Of a stretch of 60,631 nt of DNA, positions 1 to 8,940 are shown piece after piece. The stretch lies in NCBI GenBank assembly GCA_035536185.1, contig DATLOM010000033.1, positions 1-60,631 on the forward strand. Reading direction: 5' to 3'. Source of the DNA: GCA-2861595 sp035536185. Its GTDB lineage: Bacteria; Actinomycetota; Acidimicrobiia; Acidimicrobiales; GCA-2861595. Position 1 is the stretch's first letter. Each line of letters opens with the position of its first letter. The notes beneath the pieces are model-generated. The model was not told the DNA's origin. It did not search any database and saw nothing but the letters and a program-made list of their open reading frames with translations. The translations under genes and the position numbers were made by a program.

Positions 1-68
1 TGGCCGCGGTGATGGGCGAGCACGCCGGCGCCGTGGGTGCCGCCCTGCTGGGAGCGGCCGTGGCGTGA
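1..68 (+). CDS. C-terminal end of a probable ROK-family sugar kinase (partial)
   Basis: Only the last 21 residues lie in the window, read in the frame that ends with TGA at 66-68. The tail contains GEHAGAVGAALLGA, which resembles the closing GxxAGxxGAALLA segment of ROK-family glucokinases and regulators. Its stop overlaps the GTG start of the next gene (GTGA at 65-68), so the two are probably co-transcribed. The ROK call rests on this short tail alone; another sugar kinase is possible. Confidence 0.45.
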   Translation, partial: AAVMGEHAGAVGAALLGAAVA

Positions 69-784
69 AGGTCGGGATAACGCTGCCCCAGTTCCGGGAG
101 GACGCCGAGCCCGCCGTCGAGGCCGCTCGTCTGGCCGAGAGCGCCGGCCTGGACGGGGTTTTCGTGTTCGACCACCTGTGGCCGATAGGCCGCCCGGACC
201 GCCCGGCCCTCCACGGCCCCACGTTGTTGGGTGCCCTAGCGGCAGAGACCACCAGGATGGCGGTAGGCACTCTGGTGGCGCGGATGGGGCTGGTCCCCGA
301 TGCCGTGCTCGTCCACCAACTTTCCAGCGTCCAGCGCATCGTGGGCCCTCGCCTGATCGCCGGCCTGGGCATCGGCGACCGCCTGAGCCGGCCGGAGAAC
401 GAGGCGTACGGGGTGCCATTGCGTCCCGCGGCCGAGCGCCGGGCGGCCATGGCGGGTGTGTGCCGGGGACTGCGGGCGCTCGGCGTGACGGTCTGGATAG
501 GGGGTAAGGCGCCGGCTACCCGCGCCATCGGGCGGACCGAGGCCGGCGTCGTCAACCTCTGGCAGGTCCCCGTCGAGGAGGTGGCGGCCGAGGTCCGAAG
601 GGGCGATGCCGAGGTCACCTGGGGAGGCCAGGTCGACGTTTCCCCCGGCTCCAGCACCGATCTAGGCACATCTCTGGCCGCGCTGGCGGGAGCAGGAGCG
701 GCCTGGGCGGTACTGGCGCCGGTAGGGGGGCAATGGCCGGACGCGGTCGAGGCCATCGGAGCTGCCGCAGCCGTCGGTTCGTAG
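65..784 (+). CDS. LLM-class (luciferase-like) F420-dependent oxidoreductase
   Basis: A 239-residue protein that opens with KVGITLPQF and continues with AESAGLDGVFVFDHLWP, the classic first strand and helix of the bacterial luciferase-like TIM barrel that binds F420 or FMN. The stretch LGALAAETTRMAVGTLVARM is the second conserved block. It is shorter than the usual 280-340 residues because the central insertion region is reduced, as in some actinobacterial members. The GTG start overlaps the stop of the upstream gene. The substrate cannot be predicted from sequence, and F420 as cofactor is inferred from the family and the actinobacterial setting. Confidence 0.8.
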   Translation: MKVGITLPQFREDAEPAVEAARLAESAGLDGVFVFDHLWPIGRPDRPALHGPTLLGALAAETTRMAVGTLVARMGLVPDAVLVHQLSSVQRIVGPRLIAGLGIGDRLSRPENEAYGVPLRPAAERRAAMAGVCRGLRALGVTVWIGGKAPATRAIGRTEAGVVNLWQVPVEEVAAEVRRGDAEVTWGGQVDVSPGSSTDLGTSLAALAGAGAAWAVLAPVGGQWPDAVEAIGAAAAVGS

Positions 785-793
785 ACTGCCGGC

Positions 794-1966
794 ATGGAGT
801 TCCGCCGGATCGGGGGCCTGCCGCCCTATGTCTTCACGATCATCAACGATCTGAAGACCGAAGCTCGCCGGGCCGGCGACGATGTCATCGACTTGGGGTT
901 CGGCAACCCGGACATCCCATCGCCCGATGTGGCCGTGGAGAAGCTCGTCGAGTCGGCTCGTAACCCTCGTAACCACAGGTACTCGTCGTCCAAGGGGATC
1001 CCCAAGCTGCGCCGTGCCGTGTCCGACCTCTACCTGCGCCGCTTCGGCGTCGAGCTCGATGCCGACCAGGAGGTGGTGACCACCATCGGTGCCAAGGAGG
1101 GGCTCTCGCATCTCATGTGGGTGCTGCTCGGCCCCGGAGACTCCGCCTTCGTGCCCGCTCCCTCCTATCCCATCCACCTGTACGCCCCGCTCTTCGCCGG
1201 TGCCGAGGTGCAACAGATCCGCGTGGGTCCCGACGAGGACTTCTTCGCCAACCTCCTGGAAGCGTGGGAGACCCAATGGCCCAAGCCCAGAGTGATCCTG
1301 CTGTCGTTCCCCCACAATCCCACCACGACCTGCGTGGACCTCGCCTGGATGACCCGCATAGTCGAGTTCGCCCGCGAGCACGAAGTGGTCCTCGTGCACG
1401 ACTTCGCCTACTCCGACACCTGCTTCGACGGGTACCAGCCGCCGTCGATCCTCCAGGTACCTGGGGCCAAGGAAGTGGCGGTGGAGCTGTACACCCTCAC
1501 GAAGTCTTTCTCCATGGCCGGCTGGCGTCTCGGGTTCATGGTGGGCAACGCCGCCGTGGTGCAGGCCCTCACCAAGCTCAAGAGCTACCTCGACTACGGC
1601 ACCTTCCAGCCCATCCAGATCGCCGGCATCGTGGCCATGAACGAGGCGCCCGACTACCCCAAGGCGGTCAACGAGATCTACCAGAGCCGCCGTGACGTCC
1701 TCATCGACGGGCTGAACCGCATCGGCTGGAACGTCGACAAGCCCAGGGGCACGATGTTCGTGTGGGCACCCATCCCCGAGCCGTACCGGGAGCTGGGGAG
1801 CCTGGAGTTCGCCAAGTTGCTGGTGAAGGAGGGCAAGGTGGCGACCTCGCCCGGCATGGGCTTCGGCCCCGGTGGCGAGGGCTTCGTCCGCTTCGCCCTC
1901 ATCGAGAACGAGCAGCGGATCGGCCAGGCCATCCGCACGCTGCGCCGCGCTCTGCCCAAGCTGTAG
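794..1966 (+). CDS. alaC: class I/II pyridoxal-phosphate aminotransferase, AlaC-like
   Basis: A 390-residue fold-type I aminotransferase. The N-terminus (RIGGLPPYVF, then DLGFGNPDIPSP) and the block GYSxSxGIPxLR-like HRYSSSKGIPKLRRAV match the AlaC/YfdZ group, which makes alanine from pyruvate and glutamate. The Schiff-base lysine is K237 in TLTKSFSMAGWRLGF, and the conserved NP of the substrate loop is in SFPHNPTT. Length is normal for the family. It follows the oxidoreductase by 9 bases and precedes an ACT-domain protein, a neighbourhood compatible with amino-acid metabolism. LL-diaminopimelate aminotransferase is a close relative, but the N-terminal signature favours AlaC. Confidence 0.85.
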   Translation: MEFRRIGGLPPYVFTIINDLKTEARRAGDDVIDLGFGNPDIPSPDVAVEKLVESARNPRNHRYSSSKGIPKLRRAVSDLYLRRFGVELDADQEVVTTIGAKEGLSHLMWVLLGPGDSAFVPAPSYPIHLYAPLFAGAEVQQIRVGPDEDFFANLLEAWETQWPKPRVILLSFPHNPTTTCVDLAWMTRIVEFAREHEVVLVHDFAYSDTCFDGYQPPSILQVPGAKEVAVELYTLTKSFSMAGWRLGFMVGNAAVVQALTKLKSYLDYGTFQPIQIAGIVAMNEAPDYPKAVNEIYQSRRDVLIDGLNRIGWNVDKPRGTMFVWAPIPEPYRELGSLEFAKLLVKEGKVATSPGMGFGPGGEGFVRFALIENEQRIGQAIRTLRRALPKL

Positions 1967-2023
1967 CGGGACCTTCGTCGTGGCGAAACTGCGTGTTCAT
2001 CTCGCTGTCGTAGCCTCGTCCCT

Positions 2024-2686
2024 GTGACGACCTACGTGGTGCGCGTCTGGGTGCCCGACCGTCCAGGCGCCCTGGGCGCGGTCGCCAGCCGGATCGGCGC
2101 CGTTCGCGGCGACCTGGTCGGCATCGACATCCTCGAACGTGGTGGCGGTCGGGCCATCGACGAGCTGGTCGTGGACCTCCCCTCTGACGACCTGGTGCCG
2201 CTCCTGGTGGCCGAGATGGGCCAGGTCGACGGCGTCGACGTGGAGGACGTGCGACCCGCTCCCAGGTTCGGCCACGACCCCCGGCTGGACGCCCTGGAGA
2301 CGGCGGCGGTCCTCGTGGAGCAGGCCTCCGAGGAGGCGCTGTTCTCGGTGCTGGTGGAGAGGGCCCAGGCCGACTTCGAGGCCGACTGGGCCGTGGTGGT
2401 GGATCTCGCGTCCGCGGAGTCGGTCGCCAGCGCCGGCCCCGCGCCCACCTCGAGATGGCTGGGGGCGTTCCTGGAAGGCGCCGGCTCCTCGGCCGTGCTG
2501 TCCACCGGCAACGGCGGCCCCGACGACATGGCCTGGGCCAACATCGCCCCTGGTAAGCTCAGCGTCGTGCTGGGCCGCCTCGGGCGCCCCCTGCGGGCCC
2601 GCGAGCGCCACCAGCTCGTGGCCCTGGCCCGCATCGCCGAGTCCCGACGGGCCGAGCTCGCAGTGAGGTCGGGCGCCCCCCTCTAG
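2024..2686 (+). CDS. ACT-domain protein with a GAF-like C-terminal half
   Basis: A 220-residue soluble protein. Residues about 1-75 read as an ACT domain (YVVRVWVPDRPGALGAVASRIG, then a GVDVEDVR strand), the small ligand-binding fold of amino-acid-responsive regulators. Residues 90-215 (AAVLVEQASEEALFSVLV to ERHQLVALARIAESRRAEL) look like a degenerate GAF domain. No catalytic domain is attached, so it is probably a sensor or regulatory subunit. The start is GTG at 2024, because the ACT strand begins at once. It lies 57 bases after the aminotransferase and may be co-transcribed with it; its partner is unknown. Confidence 0.7.
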   Translation: MTTYVVRVWVPDRPGALGAVASRIGAVRGDLVGIDILERGGGRAIDELVVDLPSDDLVPLLVAEMGQVDGVDVEDVRPAPRFGHDPRLDALETAAVLVEQASEEALFSVLVERAQADFEADWAVVVDLASAESVASAGPAPTSRWLGAFLEGAGSSAVLSTGNGGPDDMAWANIAPGKLSVVLGRLGRPLRARERHQLVALARIAESRRAELAVRSGAPL

Positions 2687-2705
2687 ACCAACCAACCGAC
2701 CTGAG

Positions 2706-2750
2706 TTGCGAGTACCTAGCGGGCCGAAACGGCCCGCCATGTACTCGCTA
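2706..2750. repeat. dispersed palindromic repeat, copy 1
   Basis: An imperfect palindrome between two converging genes. The left arm GCGAGTACCTAGCGGGCC (2708-2725) pairs with the right arm ending ATGTACTCGC (2748) with two mismatches, and the core is GGGCCG-AAA-CGGCCC. It is the same element as the copies at 43131-43175 and 60601-60631. It could fold as a hairpin in RNA from either strand. Confidence 0.8.
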
Positions 2751-2756
2751 CTGGAA

Positions 2757-2786
2757 CTAGTGCCCCGTCAGGTGACGGGGCACTAG
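2757..2786 (-). terminator. perfect 14-bp hairpin overlapping the stop of the FtsH-like gene
   Basis: CTAGTGCCCCGTCA (2757-2770) and its exact reverse complement (2773-2786) are separated by only two bases. The stop codon of the minus-strand protease gene lies inside the stem. The position just after two converging genes suggests a bidirectional terminator, although no clear T-tract follows on the minus strand. Confidence 0.6.
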
Positions 2787-4378
2787 CTGGCGCGGATCTG
2801 GTGGATCGAGGCCAGCTGCTCCTCGTCCGGGTCGACACGGGCCACGTGGGCCAGCTGGCCGGCGGTGAGGGTCTCGTACTGGGCCAAGGCGTTGGCCACG
2901 TCGAGGAAGGCGCTCTGGTGGTCGGAGAGGATCGACATGGCGGCCTGCTCGGCCTTGGCCACCAGCTCGCGGACCTCCTGGCCGCCGGCGCTCCCCTCCA
3001 CGTAGTTGGCCCCTCCGTCACGGCGGGTGGCGGCCAGCTCGAAGCGGCCGGTCATGGCCGCGTGCTCCACCATGCGCCGGGCCAGGGTGGCGGCATGGGA
3101 GAGGTCGTCCTCGGCTCGGGTGCTGGGCTCGCCGAAGGTGTTGATCTCGGCTGCCCGCCCGCCCAGCAGAACGATGAGGTGGGCCATGAGCTCGCGCTTG
3201 GTGAGCACGCCGTCGGCCGGCGCCATCCAGATGGACTTGTCGAAGGCCGCTGAGCGGTTGATGATCGAGATGCGGGCCGGGGGGCGCATCCCCTTCACGA
3301 GGAGCGACAGCATGGCGTGGCCGGCCTCGTGCACGGCGATCAGCTCCCGCTCGTCGTCGCTCATGAGCCGGGAGTTGCGCAGGCCGGCGAGGACCCGGTC
3401 GGCGGCCTCGTCGACGTCGGCCTGGGAGATGCGGTGCTGATGGCGGCGGGCGGCCAGTAGGGCCGCCTCGTTGACGATGTTGGCCAGCTCCGCGGGGCTG
3501 AGCCCGGCGGTGCTCTCGGCCAGCTCGATCCAGTCGACGTCCTCGTTGAACGGGCGCTTGGCCGCGTGCAGCATGAGGATGTGCTCCCGGCCGGTGAGGT
3601 CGGGGCGGTCCACCTGGATGCGGCGGTCGAAGCGGCCGGGGCGCAGGAGGGCGGGGTCGATCAGCTCGATGCGGTTGGTGGCGCCGAGCAGGAGGACGCC
3701 GGCGGCGGCGGCGAAGCCGTCCAGCTCCACGAGGAGCTGGTTGAGGGTGTGGTCGAACTCACGGGCGCCGCCGGCGTCACCGTTGCGCGCCCGGCCGATG
3801 GCGTCCAGCTCGTCGATGAACACGATGGACGGAGCGTTCTTCTTGGCCTCGACGAAGAGCTCGCGCACACGGGAGGCACCGATGCCGACGTACTTCTCGA
3901 CGAAGCTGGCCGCCGACACGTAGAAGAACGGTCGCCCGGTCTCGCCGGCCAGGGCCCGGGCCAGCAGGGTCTTGCCGCAGCCGGGGAGGCCGTGGAGCAG
4001 GATGCCCCGGGGCAGCTCGGCGCCCAGGGCCCGGAACCGCGCGGGGTAGGTGAGGTAGTCGGCCACCTCCCGCAGCTCGGCGATGGCGTCCTCGAGCCCC
4101 GCAACGTCGGCGAAGGTGACGCGGGGCTGCTCGGCGGCCACGCCGATCTTGGGTCGGGGCGAGATGCCGTCGGGACTGGAGGCGTTCTCGCCGTCGGGGC
4201 CACTGTTCGGGTCGTTCGGGTCGTAGGCCGGCGGCGGATCGTGGCGGGCGGCGGTGGCGAAGCTCTTGGAGTCGCGGTTGGGCGCGGTGAGGCGGTACGC
4301 CAGCAGCGTCACGCCGAAGATCACCGCCACGGCGACGATGAACTGCAGGCTCAAGATGGTCTCGACTACTCCGGGCAC
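2783..4378 (-). CDS. short FtsH-like AAA+ zinc metalloprotease
   Basis: A 531-residue membrane-anchored ATP-dependent protease. A single membrane segment (about residues 7-28) is followed by an acidic, proline-rich linker, the AAA module (Walker A GLPGCGKT 130-137, Walker B IVFIDELD 185-192, GRFDRRI box) and the M41 protease with HEAGH at 350-354. The third zinc ligand is an aspartate near 424 in AEDDLSHAATLA. The catalytic residues are intact, so it should be active. It lacks the second membrane helix and extracytoplasmic domain of ordinary FtsH and is about 90 residues shorter than the FtsH at 18.8-20.6 kb. The GTG start at 4378 has GGGGAG upstream. It is probably a specialised paralogue with an unknown substrate. 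Confidence 0.88.
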   Translation of the reverse strand: MPGVVETILSLQFIVAVAVIFGVTLLAYRLTAPNRDSKSFATAARHDPPPAYDPNDPNSGPDGENASSPDGISPRPKIGVAAEQPRVTFADVAGLEDAIAELREVADYLTYPARFRALGAELPRGILLHGLPGCGKTLLARALAGETGRPFFYVSAASFVEKYVGIGASRVRELFVEAKKNAPSIVFIDELDAIGRARNGDAGGAREFDHTLNQLLVELDGFAAAAGVLLLGATNRIELIDPALLRPGRFDRRIQVDRPDLTGREHILMLHAAKRPFNEDVDWIELAESTAGLSPAELANIVNEAALLAARRHQHRISQADVDEAADRVLAGLRNSRLMSDDERELIAVHEAGHAMLSLLVKGMRPPARISIINRSAAFDKSIWMAPADGVLTKRELMAHLIVLLGGRAAEINTFGEPSTRAEDDLSHAATLARRMVEHAAMTGRFELAATRRDGGANYVEGSAGGQEVRELVAKAEQAAMSILSDHQSAFLDVANALAQYETLTAGQLAHVARVDPDEEQLASIHQIRAS

Positions 4379-4486
4379 GGGGACTCCCCAGGTTTTCGTT
4401 CGCCCGACGGCCAGGCGAAAGTCCAGGTCAGCGTAACGAATTGGTACGAATCGTGCCCGTCCGTTCGATTTTCTGCAGAGAAACGC

Positions 4487-4516
4487 TTGACAGCGATGTA
4501 ACTACACTGCTGTAAT
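4487..4516 (+). promoter_or_regulatory. candidate sigma-A promoter of nrdJ
   Basis: TTGACA at 4487-4492 and TGTAAT at 4511-4516 are separated by 18 bases, inside the 243-base gap between the divergent protease gene and nrdJ. It would give a leader of about 100 bases. I saw no cobalamin-riboswitch core or convincing NrdR box pair in this leader. Confidence 0.5.
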
Positions 4517-4621
4517 GACCACCGTATCTCGTGGGTGCCTCTCTCCACGGCTACCACATCTTGTGGTTTGTCAGTCGAGCGCACCGCCCCTTAGAACCTA
4601 TGAAAGAGGAGGCTACGAACT

Positions 4622-7600
4622 ATGGCCATGGCCCCGGAACGCTTGGGAATCGGCATTCGCCGGCACTTCACCAGGGAAGAGGTCGACCCTTACGACGAGG
4701 TGACCTGGGAGCGCAGGGACGCCCGCATCACCAACTTCCGGGACGGCACGGTCGCCTTCGAGCAGCTGGGCGTGGAGGTTCCATCGACCTGGAGCGTGAA
4801 CGCCACCAACATCCTGGCCCAGAAGTACTTCCGGGGGCAGCTGGGCACTCCCGAGCGGGAGTGGTCGCTCAAGCAGGTGGCCGACCGGGTCGTCGACACC
4901 ATCACCGGCTGGGGCATGAAGGACGGCTACTTCGTCGACTTCGAGGAGGCTGAGGCTTTCGGTGCGGAGCTCAAGTACCTGATCGTCAACCAGCAGGCCG
5001 CCTTCAACTCGCCGGTGTGGTTCAACATCGGGGTGAAGGGTGTGCCGGCCCAGGCGAGCGCGTGCTTCATCCTCGCCGTCGACGACCGCATGGACGCCAT
5101 CCTCGACTGGTACAAGGAGGAGGGCACGATCTTCAAGGGCGGCTCCGGTTCCGGGATCAACCTCTCCAAGATCCGCTCGTCCAAGGAGCACCTCAACGGC
5201 GGCGGCACGGCCTCGGGCCCCGTGAGCTTCATGCGCGGCGCCGACGCGTCGGCCGGCACCATCAAGTCCGGGGGCAAGACTCGGCGGGCGGCCAAGATGG
5301 TCATCCTCAACGCCGACCACCCCGACATCGAGGACTTCATCTGGTGCAAGGCCATCGAGGAGCGCAAGGCCCGCGCCCTGGCCGACGCCGGCTTCGACAT
5401 GGACCTCGACGGCAAGGACAGCCACTCCATCCAGTACCAGAACGCCAACAACTCCGTGCGAGTCACCGACGAGTTCATGCAGGCCGTGGTGGACGACGGC
5501 GAGTGGCACCTGCGGGCAGTAACCACCGGTGAAGTGGTCCGCACCATCGGTGCCCGTGACCTCATGCGCCAGATCGCCATGTCCACCTGGGAGTGCGCCG
5601 ACCCCGGCATGCAGTTCGACACCACCATCAACCGCTGGCACACCGCCGCCAACACCGACCGCATCAACGCCTCGAACCCCTGCTTCCCTGGCGACTCGAA
5701 GGTGCACACCGACCGGGGCCTGATTCGCTTCGACGAACTGTTCCGGCGGGTTCAGAACGGCGAGAGCTTTGGCGTGTACACCCACGACGCCACCAACAAG
5801 GAGTTGACTGCGAAGCGGGTGGAGGTCACCTCTCCGGAGGCCTTCATGATCACCGGTGTCAACGAGATCGTTCGTCTGCGCTTCGACAACGGGGCACAGC
5901 TGCGTTGTACGCCGAATCACCGGATCTTCACAAGCAATCGCGGTTGGGTCGAGGCGAAGGACCTGACACAAAGCGATTCCGTCCAGGTTCTGGACGTGCC
6001 GGCTCCGGCCGTCAATGCCGATCTGAGCTTTCCCGTATCGACCGATGTGGCGGATTATCACCGGAAGGGCGACAAGGCGATGGTGCGCCTGCCAGAGAAG
6101 TGGAGTGACGAGTTCGCCCACTACCTCGGCTGGCTGATCGGTGACGGTTGCATCTCCTCCATTAACGTGGCCAGCACTATCTACGGCACTGCTGATGACC
6201 GTACCTTTGTGATGCCGCGGCACCTCGAGCTGCTCTCGGAGATGTGCCTGGGAGCTCCGCCCAAGGCGAGTGTTCAGCCCAATGGGACCGAGCAGCTGCG
6301 GCTCACCAGGGGGCTCGGGGTGCGCTTTCTCCAGGCCCTCGGCGTGCGACATGCCAAAGCACCTGAGAAGAGCTTGCCATGGGCGGTCGAGCAGGCGCCG
6401 CCAGAGATCGCGGCTTCGTTCCTCCAGGGGCTGTTCGACGCCGATGGCTGCGTCTACGACGGTGCGAAATCGCGCTACGTCGGTTTGGGGTCGGCGTCGC
6501 CAGAGTTGTTGCGCGGGGTTCAACGGCTGTTGTCCACCTTCGGCATCTTCAGCCGCATCTACACGACGAAGAAGGACGAGAAAGAGGCCTTCACCCACGT
6601 CCGGAAAGACGGAACGTTCGTGATCTCGCTAAGCAGCCCGATGTACGACCTGCGCATTGCTGGTCCGTCGGTTTCCCGGTTCGCCGAGCGGATCGGCTTC
6701 AGCGTTCCGAGCAAGGCAGAGAAGCTAGGTGTGCTGGTCGCCAATCACGCGTTTTACGACAAGCAGCCCGTCGTCCGGCTGGCAGAGCGCACGGACGACG
6801 GCGTGGAGCTGACCTACAACCTCAGCGAGCCGCGCAACCATTCCTACGTGGTGGACGGCATCGTCGTTTCTAACTGCTCGGAGTACATGCACCTGGACAA
6901 CAGCGCCTGCAATCTGGCCAGCCTCAACCTGCTGCGATTCCTCAACGACGACGGGAGCTTCGACGCCGAGGGGTTCAAGGTTGGCGTCGAGGTGATGTTC
7001 ACCGCCCAGGAGATCCTCGTGGGCAACGCTGACTACCCGACCGAGAAGATCGCCGAAACCACCCGCCGGTTCCGCCAGCTGGGGATCGGCTACGCCAACC
7101 TCGGTGCCCTTCTGATGGCCCAGGGCATGGCCTACGACTCCGATGAAGGTAGGCAGTTGGCGTCCGCCGTAACGGCGCTGATGACCGGCCACGGCTATGC
7201 CACGTCGGCTCGTACCGCTGCCCGAATGGGCCCCTTCGCCGGATACCACGAGAACGCCGAGCACATGCTGAAGGTGCTGCGCATGCACCGTGACGAGGTG
7301 GCGAAGATCGACGAGGAGGCCGTTCCAACGGAGCTGCTATCGGCCGCCCAGGAGGCGTGGGACACTGCCGTGGAGCTGGGGGAGGCCTACGGAGTGCGCA
7401 ACTCCCAATGTTCGGTCATCGCTCCCACTGGCACTATTGCGCTTCTAATGGATTGTGACACTACCGGCCTCGAGCCGGAGCTCGGACTGCTGAAGATCAA
7501 GAAGCTGGTCGGTGGCGGCACGATGTCGATCGTCAATCACACGGTCCCGAGGGCTCTGACCCGTCTCGGATACTCCAAGGACCAGGTCGACGACATCATC

Positions 7601-8620
7601 GCCTACATCGACTCCAACAAGTCGATCCTCGGCGCCCCCCATCTGGCGGCCGAACACCTCAGCGTCTTCGCCTGCTCCATGGGCGACCACACCATCCACC
7701 ACAGCGGCCATATCCGCATGATGGGTGCTATTCAGCCATTTATTTCGGGCGCCCTGAGCAAGACCGTCAATTTGCCAGAAAGTGCCACGGTCGACGAGGT
7801 GGAGCAGCTCCACATCGACGCCTGGAAGCTCGGGCTCAAGGCTGTCGCCGTCTATCGGGACAACTGCAAGGTGGCGCAGCCGCTGTCCACGGTGAAGAAG
7901 GAGAAGCCGCTGTCGGAGGCGCAGGCCCACGACCAGGAACTGGCCATAAAGCTGGCCGAGCTGGAGAAGGCGCTGGCGGGCCAGACGACTGTCGTCGTCA
8001 AGCGGCCGATCCGTGAGCGCCTGCCCCGCCGCCGCCGGTCCTACACCTTCGCCTTCCGCGTCGCCGACTGCGAGGGCTACGTGACGGTGGGGGAGTACGA
8101 GGACGGACGCCCCGGCGAGGTCTTCATGAAGGTGTCGAAGCAGGGCTCGACCCTGGCCGGGGTCATGGACGCCTTCTCCATCTCGGTGTCACTGGGCCTC
8201 CAGCACGGCGTGCCGCTCAAGACCTACGTCCAGAAGTACACCAACATGCGCTTCGAGCCGGCAGGCATGACCGACGACGAGGAGCTCCGCATCGCCTCGT
8301 CTCTCGTGGACTACATCTTCAGGCGGCTGGCTGTTGACTACCTGCCCTACGACGAGCGGGCCGAGCTCGGCATCCTCACCAGCCACGAGCGCACCCAGCC
8401 CACCCTGCCGGGAGTGGACGAGGCCACGACGCCATCATTCGGCACCGTCGAGGTGCCGGTGGCTGAGGTCGAGCCTGGCGTGAAGGTCATCGACGTCCGG
8501 CCGCCGTCACAGCCGGTCAACAAGGACGCCCCCTTCTGCTACTCCTGCGGCAACGAGATGCAGCGAGCCGGCAGCTGCTACGTCTGCTCCAGCTGCGGCG
8601 CCACCAGCGGCTGTTCGTGA
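4622..8620 (+). CDS. nrdJ: adenosylcobalamin-dependent (class II) ribonucleotide reductase, intein-containing precursor
   Basis: A 1332-residue precursor whose exteins total 934 residues, the normal size of the large NrdJ form. It reduces ribonucleotides to deoxyribonucleotides with a B12-generated thiyl radical. Visible signatures are the first redox cysteine C148 (QASACFIL), the radical cysteine C752 in the split NP/CSEYMHLDN motif, its partner C763 (SACNLASLN), the finger region ending KAVAVYRDNCK, and a C-terminal cysteine-rich tail (CYSCG, then CYVCSSCG) that probably shuttles electrons to the active site. The ATG start has AGAGGAGG nine bases upstream. It stands alone with its own promoter. 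Function depends on removal of the intein described separately. Confidence 0.96.
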   Translation: MAMAPERLGIGIRRHFTREEVDPYDEVTWERRDARITNFRDGTVAFEQLGVEVPSTWSVNATNILAQKYFRGQLGTPEREWSLKQVADRVVDTITGWGMKDGYFVDFEEAEAFGAELKYLIVNQQAAFNSPVWFNIGVKGVPAQASACFILAVDDRMDAILDWYKEEGTIFKGGSGSGINLSKIRSSKEHLNGGGTASGPVSFMRGADASAGTIKSGGKTRRAAKMVILNADHPDIEDFIWCKAIEERKARALADAGFDMDLDGKDSHSIQYQNANNSVRVTDEFMQAVVDDGEWHLRAVTTGEVVRTIGARDLMRQIAMSTWECADPGMQFDTTINRWHTAANTDRINASNPCFPGDSKVHTDRGLIRFDELFRRVQNGESFGVYTHDATNKELTAKRVEVTSPEAFMITGVNEIVRLRFDNGAQLRCTPNHRIFTSNRGWVEAKDLTQSDSVQVLDVPAPAVNADLSFPVSTDVADYHRKGDKAMVRLPEKWSDEFAHYLGWLIGDGCISSINVASTIYGTADDRTFVMPRHLELLSEMCLGAPPKASVQPNGTEQLRLTRGLGVRFLQALGVRHAKAPEKSLPWAVEQAPPEIAASFLQGLFDADGCVYDGAKSRYVGLGSASPELLRGVQRLLSTFGIFSRIYTTKKDEKEAFTHVRKDGTFVISLSSPMYDLRIAGPSVSRFAERIGFSVPSKAEKLGVLVANHAFYDKQPVVRLAERTDDGVELTYNLSEPRNHSYVVDGIVVSNCSEYMHLDNSACNLASLNLLRFLNDDGSFDAEGFKVGVEVMFTAQEILVGNADYPTEKIAETTRRFRQLGIGYANLGALLMAQGMAYDSDEGRQLASAVTALMTGHGYATSARTAARMGPFAGYHENAEHMLKVLRMHRDEVAKIDEEAVPTELLSAAQEAWDTAVELGEAYGVRNSQCSVIAPTGTIALLMDCDTTGLEPELGLLKIKKLVGGGTMSIVNHTVPRALTRLGYSKDQVDDIIAYIDSNKSILGAPHLAAEHLSVFACSMGDHTIHHSGHIRMMGAIQPFISGALSKTVNLPESATVDEVEQLHIDAWKLGLKAVAVYRDNCKVAQPLSTVKKEKPLSEAQAHDQELAIKLAELEKALAGQTTVVVKRPIRERLPRRRRSYTFAFRVADCEGYVTVGEYEDGRPGEVFMKVSKQGSTLAGVMDAFSISVSLGLQHGVPLKTYVQKYTNMRFEPAGMTDDEELRIASSLVDYIFRRLAVDYLPYDERAELGILTSHERTQPTLPGVDEATTPSFGTVEVPVAEVEPGVKVIDVRPPSQPVNKDAPFCYSCGNEMQRAGSCYVCSSCGATSGCS
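5681..6874 (+). other. intein with LAGLIDADG homing endonuclease inside NrdJ
   Basis: A 398-residue intein, precursor residues 354-751. Block A starts CFPGDSKVHT with Cys1; block B has TPNHRIF. The two dodecapeptides LGWLIGDGCI and LQGLFDADGCVY mark an intact LAGLIDADG endonuclease. Block F is RNHSYVV and block G ends GIVVSN before the +1 cysteine. The +1 residue is the catalytic radical cysteine of the reductase, so the unspliced protein should be dead. The penultimate residue is serine, not the usual histidine, which may slow branch resolution. The reading frame is fully open. Confidence 0.95.
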
Positions 8621-8657
8621 TGTGAAACGTCACGGTGACATGGCCGAACAATGGCAG

Positions 8658-8688
8658 CTGGTGACACGTTTGCCACCGGTGTCATCAG
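8658..8688 (+). terminator. hairpin downstream of nrdJ
   Basis: CTGGTGACAC (8658-8667) pairs with GTGTCATCAG (8679-8688) over 10 base pairs, including one G-U, around an 11-base loop. It starts 37 bases after the nrdJ stop. There is no T-tract, so an intrinsic terminator is only a possibility. Confidence 0.35.
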
Positions 8689-8812
8689 GAATGTCCCGGT
8701 GCGAATCGGACATCTACAGCTCCAAGCAGCGCGGCTCCGGGCTCCGGTGTGGGGCCGCCTCGCGGCACAACACGATGCGCATCCCCCGGCTGCGACCCGA
8801 AGGACCAACTCG

Positions 8813-8940
8813 ATGACTGCACCCGTACGTGAGACGAAGGGCCGTGGCCGGAAGGAAAAGCCGGGGAAGTCGAAGGCGGCGGCGCCAGGGGTCGTCGCCC
8901 CGACATCAACTACGCCCGGGCGTTCAACCACCTCTGCCAC
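8813..8940 (+). pseudogene. N-terminal part of the PIN-domain gene, in a different frame
   Basis: ATG at 8813 has GAAGGA at 8799-8804, the best ribosome site in the region. It opens a basic N-terminus (MTAPVRETKGRGRKEKPGK) that runs into AAAPG. The main frame then takes over with RPDINYARAFNHLCH before its first possible start codon at 8941. One extra G in the run of four G at about 8887-8890 would join the two frames smoothly. The 8941 start is therefore probably artificial, and the real protein begins here. Confidence 0.6.

Noticed and set aside
4379..4621. Possible cobalamin riboswitch before the B12-dependent reductase
   Set aside because: The 243-base leader lacks any recognisable B12 box or GCCACTG-type core. 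Only a promoter-like pair is seen.
4613..6598. 661-codon open frame on the minus strand across nrdJ
   Set aside because: It mirrors the codon structure of a clear NrdJ and intein. GC-rich third positions keep the antisense frame open, and the product has no recognisable motifs.
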